Below are positions 42,648 through 54,242 of a DNA stretch of 64,000 nt, in pieces. Below the pieces are notes generated by a model, which saw nothing but the letters and a program-made list of their open reading frames with translations, did no database searches and was not told the DNA's origin. Source of the stretch: Eunapius fragilis (lineage: Eukaryota; Porifera; Demospongiae; Spongillida; Spongillidae); the NCBI GenBank assembly GCA_963681505.1, contig OY811977.1:3005925-3069924 (forward strand). The letters run 5' to 3'. A program made the position numbers and the translations under genes. The stretch's first letter is position 1, and every line of letters begins with the position of its first letter.

Positions 42648-42935
42648 ACAAGTGAAGAAAAACATTCTCTAACGAGAAAGTTGGTGGGATATAGGAATTG
42701 GAGGGAAAGGTGGTGTAAAAAGGAAGGGAACAAGGTTTTGGGAAAAGAAAAATGATACAAAAATCCTATATTTAGCACTTCTTCTGGTTCTGTTATATTT
42801 ACACGTGCTAAATATAGGATTTTTGTATCATTTTTCTTTTCCCAAAACCTTGTTCCCTTCCTTTTTACACTACCTTTGCCTCCAATTCCTATATCCCACC
42901 AACTTTCTCATTAGAGAATGTTTTTCTTCACTTGT
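42648..42935. repeat. Fold-back element FB4, near-perfect hairpin
   Basis: The arms of about 131 bp start ACAAGTGAAGAAAAACATTC and are repeated inverted at the right end with only about three mismatches. The loop is about 26 bp between TATTTAGCAC and GTGCTAAATA. It has no coding capacity. This is the best-preserved member of the family together with 61961-62266. Confidence 0.95.
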
Positions 42936-42949
42936 TTCCTCTATTTTTT

Positions 42950-43135
42950 TAAATATCATTTTTAATTCAAACAAGGAACTTCACAATTAATTAATTAATA
43001 ACCGTTGTAAACAGTGACGGGCCATTGTACTAACCTTATTATAATTCTATTTTTAAAAATCATTTTAAATTCAAACAAGGAACGTCACAATTAATTACCG
43101 TTGTGAACAGTGACGGGGCATTGTAGTAGCCAACT
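42950..43135. repeat. Tandem duplication, unit about 100 bp
   Basis: TTCAAACAAGGAACTTCACA, ACCGTTGTAAACAGTGACGG and GCCATTGTA recur about 105 bp later with small changes (TTCAAACAAGGAACGTCACA, ACCGTTGTGAACAGTGACGG, GGCATTGTA). Confidence 0.85.
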
Positions 43136-43235
43136 GAAAAGTTTTACCTTATAATAATAATTTATAATAATATATATATGTATATATATATTTTCAGATT
43201 AAATAATACAAGAACACAAGAACAATACACGAACA

Positions 43236-43667
43236 TTAATAAAAGGAAGCATTATTAATATTGTAAATGTTGGCTTCACGGCCTCGGCCTCTTTTGAAGG
43301 GCCTGTGCCGCTGGCCGCGGCGGTCAGGCCTCCTGCCCTCTGACCTCCTGCCCTCTGGCCTCCTGCCCTCTGGCCTCCTGCCCTCTGCCTTTTGCGGCCC
43401 CAGGTCCTCCTCCTCCTGGGGCTGGGGACGGGGTTCCTCCTCCTTGGGCTGGGGACGAAGGTCCTCGTCGTGGGGCAGGACCCTAGGCCGCGGGTCCTCG
43501 TCGTGGGGCAGGACCCTAGGCTGCAGGTCCTCGTCGTGGGGCAGGACCCTTGGCCGCAGGTCCTCGTCCTGGGGCAGGGGTCGTCGGCCAACCTGCATAG
43601 TTCCTCGTCGGGAGGGGCCAGCTGTTAGCTGGCATTCCTCCTCGACGAGGATCTGACAACTTCGCAC
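43236..43667 (-). CDS. GC-rich minisatellite with an open frame (PRVLPHDEDL repeats), coding doubtful
   Basis: On the minus strand a 143-codon frame contains four copies of an 11-residue unit (LPHDEDLRPRV, 33 bp), then EEEPRPQPQ and four copies of a 5-residue unit (EGRRP, 15 bp). The composition is GC-rich in an AT-rich setting. Several frames on both strands are open, as expected for a repeat with a period divisible by three, so openness is weak evidence. It may be a low-complexity exon or a plain minisatellite. Confidence 0.35.
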   Translation of the reverse strand: MRSCQILVEEECQLTAGPSRRGTMQVGRRPLPQDEDLRPRVLPHDEDLQPRVLPHDEDPRPRVLPHDEDLRPQPKEEEPRPQPQEEEDLGPQKAEGRRPEGRRPEGRRSEGRRPDRRGQRHRPFKRGRGREANIYNINNASFY

Positions 43668-44204
43668 AGACCGTCAGCCTGATGGATATTGAAAGAGTTG
43701 TGAAAATGTACATCAATAATTTCTTTAACTAACCATTTTTTGTCGGTTTTAAGTGTGAGTAATAAAAGCGCACATCTATCAGTATTTATACATTTACCAA
43801 ATAATTCTATTCGCCAGTTTACGATGCCACGAAGAGGTCCGCGTTAGGATCATTCTTTGAGGACAGCTGTGTAGCATGCAAATTCTTTGTAAACATGATG
43901 TTTACTTTTTTTTTGTAAATGCTGTCATGTTGGGTTACAAAGAGGTCCGCACGCAGTATCATTCATTTAAGACAGCTGTGCATGTGTACGCCTAAAGGTA
44001 TGAAGGTTATTAGTAACTGAAGGCATAGTGGAACTGCAAAGGCAGTATGCAGTTGTCTGTCCCCTATGCTTTCTGTGCCAATGAGATGGCAAAACGCACA
44101 AGGCCAGCAGTCCCAACAACGTTGTCAAGAGGCAACTTTGTAATTATATTCATGCGAGTTACTTCCCCCTCTAACAACTGACCCCACTTTATGAATAATG
44201 ATAA
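43668..44204. other. No gene recognised
   Basis: Sequence between the minisatellite and the Helitron break point, with two related segments near 43840 and 43940 (AGAGGTCCGC, GGACAGCTGTG / AGACAGCTGTG). The Helitron helicase would be expected here but is absent. Confidence 0.5.
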
Positions 44205-47200
44205 CTAAACATACATTAATAAAATCCTGCTGCTCTTATAGAAATTTTCAGCAGTAGGGTCTAATCCACCAGGAGTTGGTGCCCTTGGATTAGAAACCAA
44301 TACATTATCTATGGGTGGATGAACATTGAAGTTGGACTTTTCAGTCAGGTGGTCACCAAGCAATAGATCACTGGCTTCATAAGGTCCACACTCCCTGGAA
44401 CGTAAGGACCTGACACCATATGACCATAGCTTGCTATATATGGAACTATTAGAATTAACCTCTTGCCATACCTCCTGCATACAGTTTTTTTCTGCCTTGG
44501 TCACGCAACCTGTTACATAATGAGCGAGAGTCAATGAAGATTCAGCCGTGAACTGAATATCCATATTGGCTTTCCACAGCAGAAGCAATAATGGATTGTT
44601 GTCATTGACTCGACACTCTAATGTGGAACGAGGAAGCTGATCGATTTTCTTCCTTGACTTAAGACAATCCTCTACAGGGTTTAGGATGGCACATTCAGTA
44701 CTCTCGCGGGGAAAGCCAAATCAACACTTTGTAATGTATGCACTTTTAAGCCTTTGCCTGCATTTACGGTAGTTAGTACAATTGTGCATTTGGTATTTAG
44801 TAACCAATGCATGGAGTTCAGGATTGAGACCTGCATCTGGGATCCTGCAGGTCATACGCTCTTGAACCCATGCAAGAACCTGTTTAGGATCACTGATATC
44901 AATCACAGGTGCTCCTTCAATCCATAGAAGGACATGATAATGTATTTGGTACTCTTTCTTCCAAAAGAAGTGCTCGACCACCCCAAGCACAGATTCTTTT
45001 AATATGGCTGTGTTGAATAGGTCATGAAAATTTGACGAAAACTTTCTTGACACTGAAATAGGATCTTCAGTGCAGAGCCTTGATATTGGATAGCTATCGG
45101 AATGGTCGTCATTAACCTTCCTAAGATATCTAGCAATGTGCACGTTATCATACTCTTCGCAGCTGAAAGTCAAAAATAGAGTTGGTGAGCCCCATTCTCT
45201 AAGCATGCATTTCAGCTCACTGCTTCTATGGAACTACCGCGCACAGACTGGAATATTTACGAAAGATTAGCGTCAATATTTTCATCACTTTTAGATACTT
45301 TGGATAGAAATTCTGTTACAGGCATTTTACCCTTTGCGGTACTTTTAAGGAAATTATATATTCCAGCGGAAATCTTGATGCCAATACAAAAAGAATACAT
45401 ACTGGGCATCTTTTCTAAAGTGCCCATCTTTGTTGAGTACCCTAGACTTGGCATATTCTGATGCCGATATATGTTGTTCGCGTGGGTGGAATTTCCCGTA
45501 CCGCCCAGAGGGGAACAATGTTGGGAAACACATCACATCAAGATGGCTCTGTCTGCTTTCTATAGGTTTTTCTTTAACGTTAAGCATCTTATAGTGGTCA
45601 ATGTCTTGTACAGGTGATGTGTGCTGATCCAATGAACGTATTGTGTGTGATTGGAAAGCAGCTAAGTCAACATCAGAGGCCTTTTCTAACATTGTGCTGG
45701 AAGGTTTCTCAACAACCTCTACTACTTTTTTTGATACATCGTCCAGTGATGCATCATCTACATTTTTGTACAACCAATTCATTTCTTTGAGTTTTTGTAT
45801 GGCTTGCTTTATTGCATTTACATCCACTAACATTTGCCACACAATTTTGTTTTTAGTTGGAACCCCATTCACAATAATAAACAATTGTGGGTCAGGCAAT
45901 GCAACTACTCCATCAGGTTGAACCTCCGACAGGGTTATCAAGTGTGTGGTTAAGGGGCAGTGGAAGGAAAAAAATGCAACCCTTGCAAGCCTGTAGAGCA
46001 TTATAAGCTGGCACTTTACCAGAATATGTACCCAACCACACAATAGTCTGAAATGCTTTTGAATTAGCTGTTTGCTGAGAACATCGAGTGACTTGAGCTC
46101 AACAGGGACTGATTCTGTTATTAGTCCATTTAGAACACATTGTGAAGGGATAGCATTTTTATTAAGAAATGGCCTGCAATGCTGACAAATATACAGCTTT
46201 TCAGTAGAATTATTTCCCACAATGTGAGCTCTGTGCCTAACCCACGCATCAGTGTTGTATTTGCCAAGGCTAAAGTTAACTAGGGACACTTGCTTGCGTT
46301 GGCAGAGGTGTTCACAGCTACAACATGCAAACTCAGCATCATCAGTGAATTTATTTTGCAGCTCAGCAATGATATCAGCATGTGAAATTAACAGGTGCCT
46401 TTCAATGCAGCCAAGACCAGACAATGCATGGTCTTCACTAAACACAGTGGTAGTGTGCTCACTGCCATCGTCATTAAATAAATTACACAGATCATCTATG
46501 CCATGTAATTTAAGAAGATCATCTATCCTACTGCCATGGAGAGCTTCATCTATACTAACAATGGCCCTGTGGCTTTTGCGAGCTGAGTAAAGAAGCCAAC
46601 TAAATATTTGCAATATAGGATAGTGTGTTGCTGCTGCCCTTATCCCCCTCAATGGACTAGAGCACAATGGAAGCTCACAACAGATGGGATGCCCACTGAG
46701 TTCACTAAAGTGTGGATTTTGATTACCTAACTCAGTGGTGTCATCATGATGAACATAATTGCACTCTGAATCTAGGTTGTCAAGCTCCAAGCTCTACTCT
46801 GATATCCTCAATGCATGCTTGGAATACTGATTTTATTCGCAGCACTAAATCAACTTCATCAGTACTAAGAAGTCTGCATTCCTTTGTACATTTCCATTTT
46901 AGAGGGCATAAATGTACAGCATCTCTGTCCCCTATTTCCTCTGTTACAACACATCTACCCTAAAGGTCTACTGGAATAGGCCCAGATAGCTTTGCATGAG
47001 TATGAGAGGTGTCATAGAAATAAGGTTCTGAGCTACCGCTGTGATTCCCTTCACCATGTAATAAGTCACTGCATGTACGCTTCAGTGTATTTATATCACG
47101 AACAGTTTTTAGTAATGAGCCTGCATGCTGCCTCCGAAGCTGTAATGTCTTAGTGAGTAAAGCATTCCCACTAATCTTACTTACTGCCACACGACCAGCT

Positions 47201-48317
47201 CTAGTAAGTGCCTTTTGTGCCAACCAAGGATGGGTCTTGCTAAAGGCATCATTCTACCAATGTGCTATTAATGTGAATAGCTTTTTCAAGGCCACCCTTG
47301 TACTCTAATTGTAAATTATCATTGGGCTCATATAAGGAGTATCTATACAATGGAATAAGCAGTACAAATGATTATTTACTAAGGTATAAGCACAAAACAT
47401 ACAATACACATAACCACATACATGTCTAAGAGATTACCCCCACTTGCAATTGCTTAGCAACGTTATACCACATCATGCATGTCAGCCATAAACCGGTACT
47501 ACACTAGCGCTTATTATAACATGCTAGAAACACATAGTTGGGTGCGGAATAAAGTCTGGTACCTAGATTTAACATATCTATTGCCTAGCAAAACAATGTT
47601 TACAGTTATGTCACCATTGCAGCTGCTCTACACGAAAACGCGCGCCAAGCCATGCCCAAATCACACACCGTGCAAAACTCACCTTTGGGTGGTAGTCTTT
47701 TTTTTTTGTGGTAGCGTGTTCTCTCGGCCTCACGCTTCCCTTCCGGACGCTTCTGATATAGCGCCCTTTTAGCTGAACGCGCAGCAGAAGGTTTTCTCCA
47801 ATATGCACTCCTTTTGGAAACCCGATTGGTCACTGAATTCCGCTGATACTTTTGCCTCTTTGAAGCTCGCATCTCGTCGGAATTCTGTTCATAACGCTGC
47901 CTCTGAGAAGCTCGCACCGCATCAGAATTCTGTTCATAACGCTGCCTCTTACACCGCATCAGAATTCTGTTCATAACGCTGCCTCTGAGAAGCTCGCACC
48001 GCATCAGAATTTTGTTCATAACGCTGCCTCTTACACCGCATCAGAATTCTGTTCATAACGCTGCCTCTTAGAAGCTCGGGTCTGCTCTGTAGCTGTCATG
48101 AACAGACGCCCGCTTTTTTTCAGGATCTGCTCTGTAGCTGTCACGAGCAGACGTCCGCAGTTTTTCAGGATCTGCTCTGTAGTTGTCACGAGTAGACGCC
48201 CGCTTTTTTTCAGGATCAGCCATTGTACCGAACGCGGGAGGACTCTAACTCGTCGTCCTGATTTTGGATGTATTCCTCTCGTCGTTTAGCTCTCCTCTTT
48301 TTTTGACGTGAAGGCAT
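44205..48317 (-). pseudogene. Helitron Rep protein, broken
   Basis: The Met at 48317 (MPSRQKKRRAKRREEYIQ) starts a region rich in YRADPEKKRAS and QRYEQNSDAVRAS repeats, with frameshifts near 48220 and 47980. A strong GTGAGT donor lies near 47684. Further pieces are 47223-46960 (RRQHAGSLLKTVRD), 46790-45354 (Helitron-like N domain, DVMCFPTLFPSGRYG), a worn link, 45206-44721 (LTFSCEEYDNVH, HYHVLLWIEGAP with the HxH metal site) and 44588-44205. In the last piece HYVTGCVTK has Cys where a second catalytic Tyr is expected. Shifts, stops and the lost helicase make it a pseudogene. Confidence 0.85.
47860..48225. repeat. Tandem repeats encoding the Helitron N-terminal region
   Basis: A roughly 36-54 bp unit with ATAACGCTGCCTCT and ACCGCATCAGAATTCTGTTC recurs about five times. 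A 54 bp unit with TCTGCTCTGTAGCTGTCA and GACGCCCGC recurs three times. Both encode short basic repeats in the Helitron reading direction. Confidence 0.85.
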
Positions 48318-48665
48318 TTAGAAAAAAAAAAACAAAAAAACAACTTCGCTAGCCAAAAGTGGTGAACAAAACTGCAATGAAATGAAATCCCACCTGTATA
48401 TAACGCTGCACAATTCTAAATATACGTAATGTTACCATGGTAACGCTCCACACTCCGCATTACGTAATGATTACGTATGTCAGTTTTATGCTTTATTTAT
48501 ACATCTGATACTTGAAGATGTCCTTCCAGGAAATTCTAAAGCGATTGGTATAATTGGCGCTCTTTAAAACCATTCCTATCCGGAGTTATACTCACCCGAG
48601 AATTAGAAGACGACGACGACGACGACGTTGACGATGGAGAAGATTTGGCCTGGGGACGAGGTAAA

Positions 48666-50489
48666 ACACGAACGTTTTCTTTCTCTTAAAGCAAACAGTT
48701 TGAAAACTGGAGTAAAACACTAAAATGACCGTCTTTGCCTTCTGGTTCGATAGCAACAAAGAGCAACACTATCCGTTTCTCGGTACGCGAGTTATACACG
48801 GGTCGCGTTTTTTAAAATGATTTCACGACCCGGGTCAAGCGCCAAGCTACTAGCTAGGTAAAAGAGAAGAAGTATAACGTACGTTGCTTTTCCAATCCGC
48901 TTGACATTGCGCACGTGTGGGTTTGCAATGTATATAACAGATTAAGTATAACAGCGTGTATAACAATGTTATACCGACGTGTATAACAACCCTTTTCACA
49001 CAGTGTTAACGCTATCAACTTCCCATTTATCTTACATCAAGACACACCCATTTCTATACTTGCAAACCCAATTTTATTCCTTGAATCACTTCCCTTCGGG
49101 ACATACAGATAGGGGTCCAAAACTCTCGTATCTTTCTACAGGTCATCAAATCGCTTATTCCCATTCGGTTTATTCTTTGCGAATTAAGATATTCTCTTTG
49201 TATGCATATGGCCATAAATACATCTATTTATATGGGACAGTTTCCGGGAAAATGATATAGCGCTATATTTATATAAAAGTTATATATATATAAAAATGAT
49301 TCACGTTTGAATCGCTATATAACTTTGGAACGGTAATCGCTATATAGACTTCCTATTTTCAACGTCCGATACCCCTTGGGGTTCAAACTGGCCAAATCTT
49401 TCGGCAGGAAATCTCAATTCACTTCAAATTTGGTTAATGCACAGAGCGATCCTGTACCTGTATCACAGACGAAATTATTGTACAAGTGCTACTTGTGCCT
49501 ATAGCGTTTGCGCAGTCGACCAAGGAAGGATTGTGTACTGCCTGATTCTGAAAACCCAGCAGATTGATCGAAGTCACTGGTTCGGCCACGAAAGAAATGC
49601 AGCTGCCAGATCTGAAGCCGGCTGTGATTTGCAGATTGCGTTCAGTCGGTTGACTTGTAGCCCCCATACTGCCTGTAGCTGAGAAGGGCAGTGTCTCGCC
49701 AAAAACTATTGTCAGCCATTACGTGTAATAATTTGGTCTGGGGTCAAGGATCGAAGCGTCGACCCCAAGCTTTGAGCGTGTTTCGATGCTTCTGTAGAAC
49801 TATAGGATCAAACATAGCAGGGGAGCTATGTCTCCTGTGGAGATAAGAACATTGGGACCGTTTGGTAACCTTAAAAAGATCCAGGAAAAATGTGTATTTT
49901 TTTTGGGAAGTGTTTAACCGTTTCACTTCAGACGAATGCTGGAAGGGAGCGAAAGTATGTCCAATGCTACAAATAGCGATAAACATCCAGTAGAAGATTG
50001 GGTTACTAGATGCACGCTAATTTGGAACAGTTAGCTGTCGTCCGACTAATTTTCTAAAAAGTGAGTTCGACAAAAAGTGTGTCGATTCTCACGGAACCGG
50101 TGTTAAAAATGTTCACTCTCCTTGGAGACGTTTCAAGTGTGGATGGATGGACACGAGAAGTACTCTAATAAGTCCTGGGGAACCCCCTCCCACCCAGACA
50201 ATTGGTTATAAGAAGTTAGGAAATAATAATCAAGAGCCTCATAAATCAACATATTCAAACTTCTATGTGCACCAGTCAGGTACAACTTTACACCAAACGT
50301 GTTATTTTATAACTACTGTATAGGTAAACCTGAGCTGAATGAAAAATATTTTTTGTATCATAAGAAACTAACCCATGCAATGTATACTCACACTACTGCA
50401 GAATGATGTTTCACCCACATCAAGCACTGCTGTTCATTCTATGCATGCATTCATGCTTGTACTGATCAGCTAATTGTTTACATTTATAG
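48666..50489. other. No gene recognised; GTATAACA cluster at 48930-48990
   Basis: This follows the Helitron upstream region (homology to about 48840) and contains the second TATAAC cluster. An open stretch near 49434-49682 exists on both strands but has no recognisable motif. The upstream exons expected for the DPP4-like gene are not seen here. Confidence 0.5.
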
Positions 50490-52820
50490 GTTCCAATCCC
50501 TCCATCTCAAACGTGTGTGATTACTTCACTGGCAGTTGTGATCCAGCAGCTACTTACTGTGTGTTGCAGTGCAAGGGACCTGCTGTGCCGTATTCCCTAC
50601 TGGTCCACTACTCCGGAGGAGTGTTTAGAGCAGGTACTGATATGGTGTAACCCTTACATTCCTAGAAAAAAAAAAAAAAAACCAGGTGATTGTGCATGAA
50701 AATGCGCCAAATTGCGCTGTCTTCAAAACGTTGTATCTCTTTGATTGTGCATTATGGTGGAGTAAAATTTTGCATCTTTGCAAAGCGATTCTGTGTCTAA
50801 CATCCAGAGATTGTTTAATTTGCGATGCATTGTTCCGAAGATATTCTCATTCAAGCTAGTAAGTACTTGATTTCGCGGGCTTCAAGTGCAAATTATGCTC
50901 GTACACATGTACTTGAATGTGAATATCTTTGCAACAGTGCGTCGCAAATTAAACATTCTCTGGATGTTTGCTTTGTAAAGGTGCAGATTTGACTATTGCA
51001 TAATGCGCACAATGTTTAGAAGACTGCAATTAGGCACATTTATGGCCGTTTATCGCGTATGATTGCGTTGTTATTCCCCTCCCCTCCCCCCCCTCCCCAG
51101 AGTGCTTGTGGATGTGTGCATAGATTATTGTTTTTTTTTTCTTTATCAGTCAGACTTTTGGAGCCGAACCTCGTCCTACGTCAAACCCTTCCCGGCTATC
51201 TCCTGCCTACTGTGGACATCTTTACAATACCAGCCTCAGGCAATGGTACAGTGTGGGTTAACACTTGTCTTGTTCAATAAGTTTCCATGTTTATGTTACT
51301 ACATTCATATTACTGTTGCAACTTTGACTAGGTTTCCATACAATTGTTGAGCTATGCAATTGTTTGGTTACCACTATATGTGTCTATGTGTGCATGTGTG
51401 CACATGTGCTAATGGGCAGTTAGAATTCCTTAATCTTGCCTTATCAAATGACAGGCTTCACAAGGCTGTCTGTATGTGCACACATTGTAGGTAACCTGTT
51501 ATGATAAACTTGTACTCACTCCTCCTACCTCCTTGTCCCTGTTTTGTCTTTCTTTCCTTATCTAGTTATGCGTGCTTCCACTTGAATTAACCATCCTTTT
51601 ACTCCTCCTCCCCATCCCCACCTCTCTCACCCAACGCTATTTAGAGCCAGAACTTTATGGCAGGGCGTTGTACCCTCCTTCGTTTGTGTCTTCAAAGAGG
51701 TACCCTGTTCTGGTCTATGTGTACGGAGGACCCAACAGCCAACTAGTGGGTTGAGTGTGGGTGCACTGAGTGTTGTGGGTGTGAGCCAGCTATTGGGTGA
51801 TGTGTGGATGCACTGGGTGTTGTGGGTGTGGCACCGTGGTTGCCATAACTACACCGTTGCAGCAAAACCAAGTTGATACTTTTTGTAGATAGGTTGCCAA
51901 CGCTGTACAATGTATTTACATGTAGGTTGACTGGTTTCTGCCTTCCTCCCAAGGTTGCAAACACCTCAGTTATCAGCTCACTGTGGCAGTTATACCTGGT
52001 GTCCAGTCTCGACGTCATATTAGTGAGCGTGGATGGAAGGGGGACTGGTTTCCGTGGCGACAACTTCATGCACGTGGTGTACAAGCAGCTGGGATTGTAC
52101 GAGACCGTGGACCAGATCAGGACAGCGAGGTGTGGCCTCTGAATTTACATATCGCGTCTGTGGATGCTTTTTAACCTGCTGGTTGCCATGTCATTTATAC
52201 TGTAGGTACCTTCAAGGGCTGCCTTTTGTTGACCCTTCAAAGATTGCAATAAATGGAGCAGTAAGCGATTTTAATGTTTGATGAAAGAAAAATGTGATCA
52301 ACCATTATTTGGTGCAATCTCCATAGTCGTATGGCGGGTACATGGCGGGAATGGTTGGAAGCAGCAGCAGTGGCCTTTTTAAGGCAGCTATCTCCCAGTC
52401 CCCAGTAACAGACTGGCACTATTATGGTAGGCACTGCAAATGATGCCTAATGTATTATAATAGAACCTCTGTAATCGGGACACTATAGGGACCTTGTACG
52501 CAATATCTTGATTTATTAACGAGGTGTCCATATTTGAGGGGTTTGGTACTTATTTTAGTCATTCATGATGCAATGTCCTAATTGTTGATGTAAAGCGATT
52601 GTCAAAACCTGCAGTTGACAAACGTCAACACATTGTACAGTGTCTGGGTGCAAGATATTGTGTCACAATGTCAGAACCAGTAATGGACGTGTGCACGCAC
52701 GTGCAATGTATTTTATTGCACAAGTGGACTGTAACCATTATTATGTATGTATAGACTCTATCTACACGGAACGCTACATGGACCTGCCTAGTGCACCAGA
52801 TGGTGGGGAGCAAAGATACC

Positions 52821-52884
<64 letters not shown>

Positions 52885-53045
52885 CAAGGCTTTGTTCTAG
52901 GACTTTTTAAATGCGTACATGCATGTTTATGCGCATATTAAATGTCTGCGCATACATGGCTTTTAAATTGTAATCTTATGCTAAAAAATAATAACTATTA
53001 ACAGGTACACGTACATATTGCATACATATACATACTTACACACGC

Positions 53046-53111
<66 letters not shown>

Positions 53112-54092
53112 CCGTGATTTTGTTTTGGTGCACTCCTGCTGCTGCAGACGTATTAAGCTGTAAACAAGTTTGGTTTGTTGACTGCATGTATGTCATTTTG
53201 ATATTCGAAAGATCAAGAGTGCATGGAAGGAAAAATCTGCATGCATTGCTGTGCTCATATGAGAACACATGCTTTCCATCATTACATCCTTGCGACAGCA
53301 CCATACATTACTGCACATGCTAATGATGTAGATAACAGGTAGTTGCATCATGCATGTGTGCACGTATATATTACTTGGAGCACGTACATGTACATGTGCA
53401 CTTTTTCCAAATAAAGCATCCATTTCCCCTGCTATGAATGAGACACTTGGATTATCAACACATTGGAATTCATATTAATTAGTAGCTTCAGACTTACTAA
53501 GCACAAGGCTTTTATTTCTGACCTCTTAATGTACCATAGAGCTCCTGTTGCATGTGCACTGTGCATGTACTTGCAGTTATTTCATTCATTGGATGCCTGT
53601 GTACTATTCAATCATTGTGCCATTCAATATTCATTTCCATTGTTCCCTTCTAGAATTCTTCTTTGTTGCCAAGGGCAACCAATCTGGGCCAAATTAACTA
53701 CCTGCTGATCCATGGGACTGCAGATGGTAAGTAGTGAGAGGTGGATATGTAACCTCACATACTTACATACTTACGCATACAATGTCGTATATATTTTATG
53801 TACAGTGCTAAATCTGTATATCTGTTTTGATGTGCATAACATACATGTGTTCATGCTAAATGATTCATGCCACACATGTGCAGGAGGGGATTATATAAGC
53901 ATCACAAAGATTGCTATATTTTGTTGTTCAGGATCACAATCATCTTTGTTCCAATGTTCTATTTCTGTTTCTGTACCTCCACTAATGCCACCTTCCATAT
54001 CCCCCTCTCTGTCTCTAGATAATGTTCATTTGCAGAATACTGCACAGCTTGTTCAAGCATTGACCGACAGTGGTGTTCAGTTCCAGCTCCAG
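50490..54092 (+). CDS. DPP4-family (S9B) serine peptidase, nine C-terminal exons
   Basis: Exons 50490-50633, 51150-51245, 51645-51745, 51954-52129, 52206-52260, 52327-52426, 52755-52822, 53654-53726 and 54019-54092 have GT..AG borders and join in phase. They read CDYFTGSCDPAATYCVLQC (end of the beta-propeller), KRYPVLVYVYGGPNSQL, SVDGRGTGFRGDNFMH, NGA joined to SYGGYMAGM, DSIYTERYMDLPS, YLLIHGTAD joined to DNVHLQNTAQLVQAL. The catalytic Ser lies in GASYGG (GWSYGG in DPP4) and the Asp in HGTADD. The last exon with the catalytic His is missing: after 54092 come a dispersed repeat and the scaffold gap. The family removes N-terminal dipeptides after Pro or Ala, usually as a type II membrane protein. 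The first propeller exons are also outside what I can see. Confidence 0.85.
50690..51065. mobile_element. Intronic inverted-repeat MITE, class unknown
   Basis: In the first intron of the DPP4-like gene, TTGCGCTGTCTTC, GTGCATTATG, CATCCAGAGA and GTTTAATTTGCGA recur in inverse order and strand on the right side with scattered mismatches. The arms are about 170 bp around a centre near 50875. No duplication could be fixed. Confidence 0.65.
52455..52560. mobile_element. pogo-like terminal fragment (tentative)
   Basis: AGAACCTCTGTAATCGGGAC and GAGGTGTCCATATTTGAGG resemble the terminal inverted repeats of pogo/Tigger-type MITEs. It lies in an intron of the DPP4-like gene. Borders and duplication are not visible. 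Confidence 0.35.
52823..52882. repeat. (GT)n microsatellite starting at a splice donor
   Basis: About 30 GT units begin exactly at the donor site after the exon ending 52822. Confidence 0.97.
53041..53110. repeat. (CA)n microsatellite
   Basis: About 33 CA units lie in the same intron as the (GT)n tract. The two could pair as a long imperfect hairpin. Confidence 0.97.
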
Positions 54093-54242
54093 GTAAGGAG
54101 ACCTCGACTGGCATCACACACACCTTTCCTTCATCTGTTGCCCTTGATGATGTGAGGGTTGTGTGCAATATTCTCTTTGTCAACTTGGTTTGAAAGGGCC
54201 ATCTCAATGTGCTCTGAGGGAAGCGTTGTGCACAGACCTACT

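Larger units (their letters stand above)
44205..48665 (-). mobile_element. Truncated Helitron: 5' region and Rep part, no helicase
   Basis: On the minus strand the order is: upstream region (48665-48318), N-terminal repeat region, Helitron-like N domain, and HUH Rep domain. The homology ends near 44205 before any helicase. Helitrons move by rolling-circle replication and need both Rep and helicase, so this copy is inactive. The upstream region is shared with 19193-19552 and more weakly with 37812-38110. I could not fix the TC 5' end or a CTRR 3' end. Confidence 0.85.

Noticed and set aside
49434-49682. Possible gene on either strand
   Set aside because: Both strands are open for about 80 codons, but I found no motif, splice context or repeat relation.
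52981-53323. Open frames of Thr-His and Val-Cys repeats
   Set aside because: They translate (CA)n and (GT)n arrays. The same holds for frames at 61058-61971.
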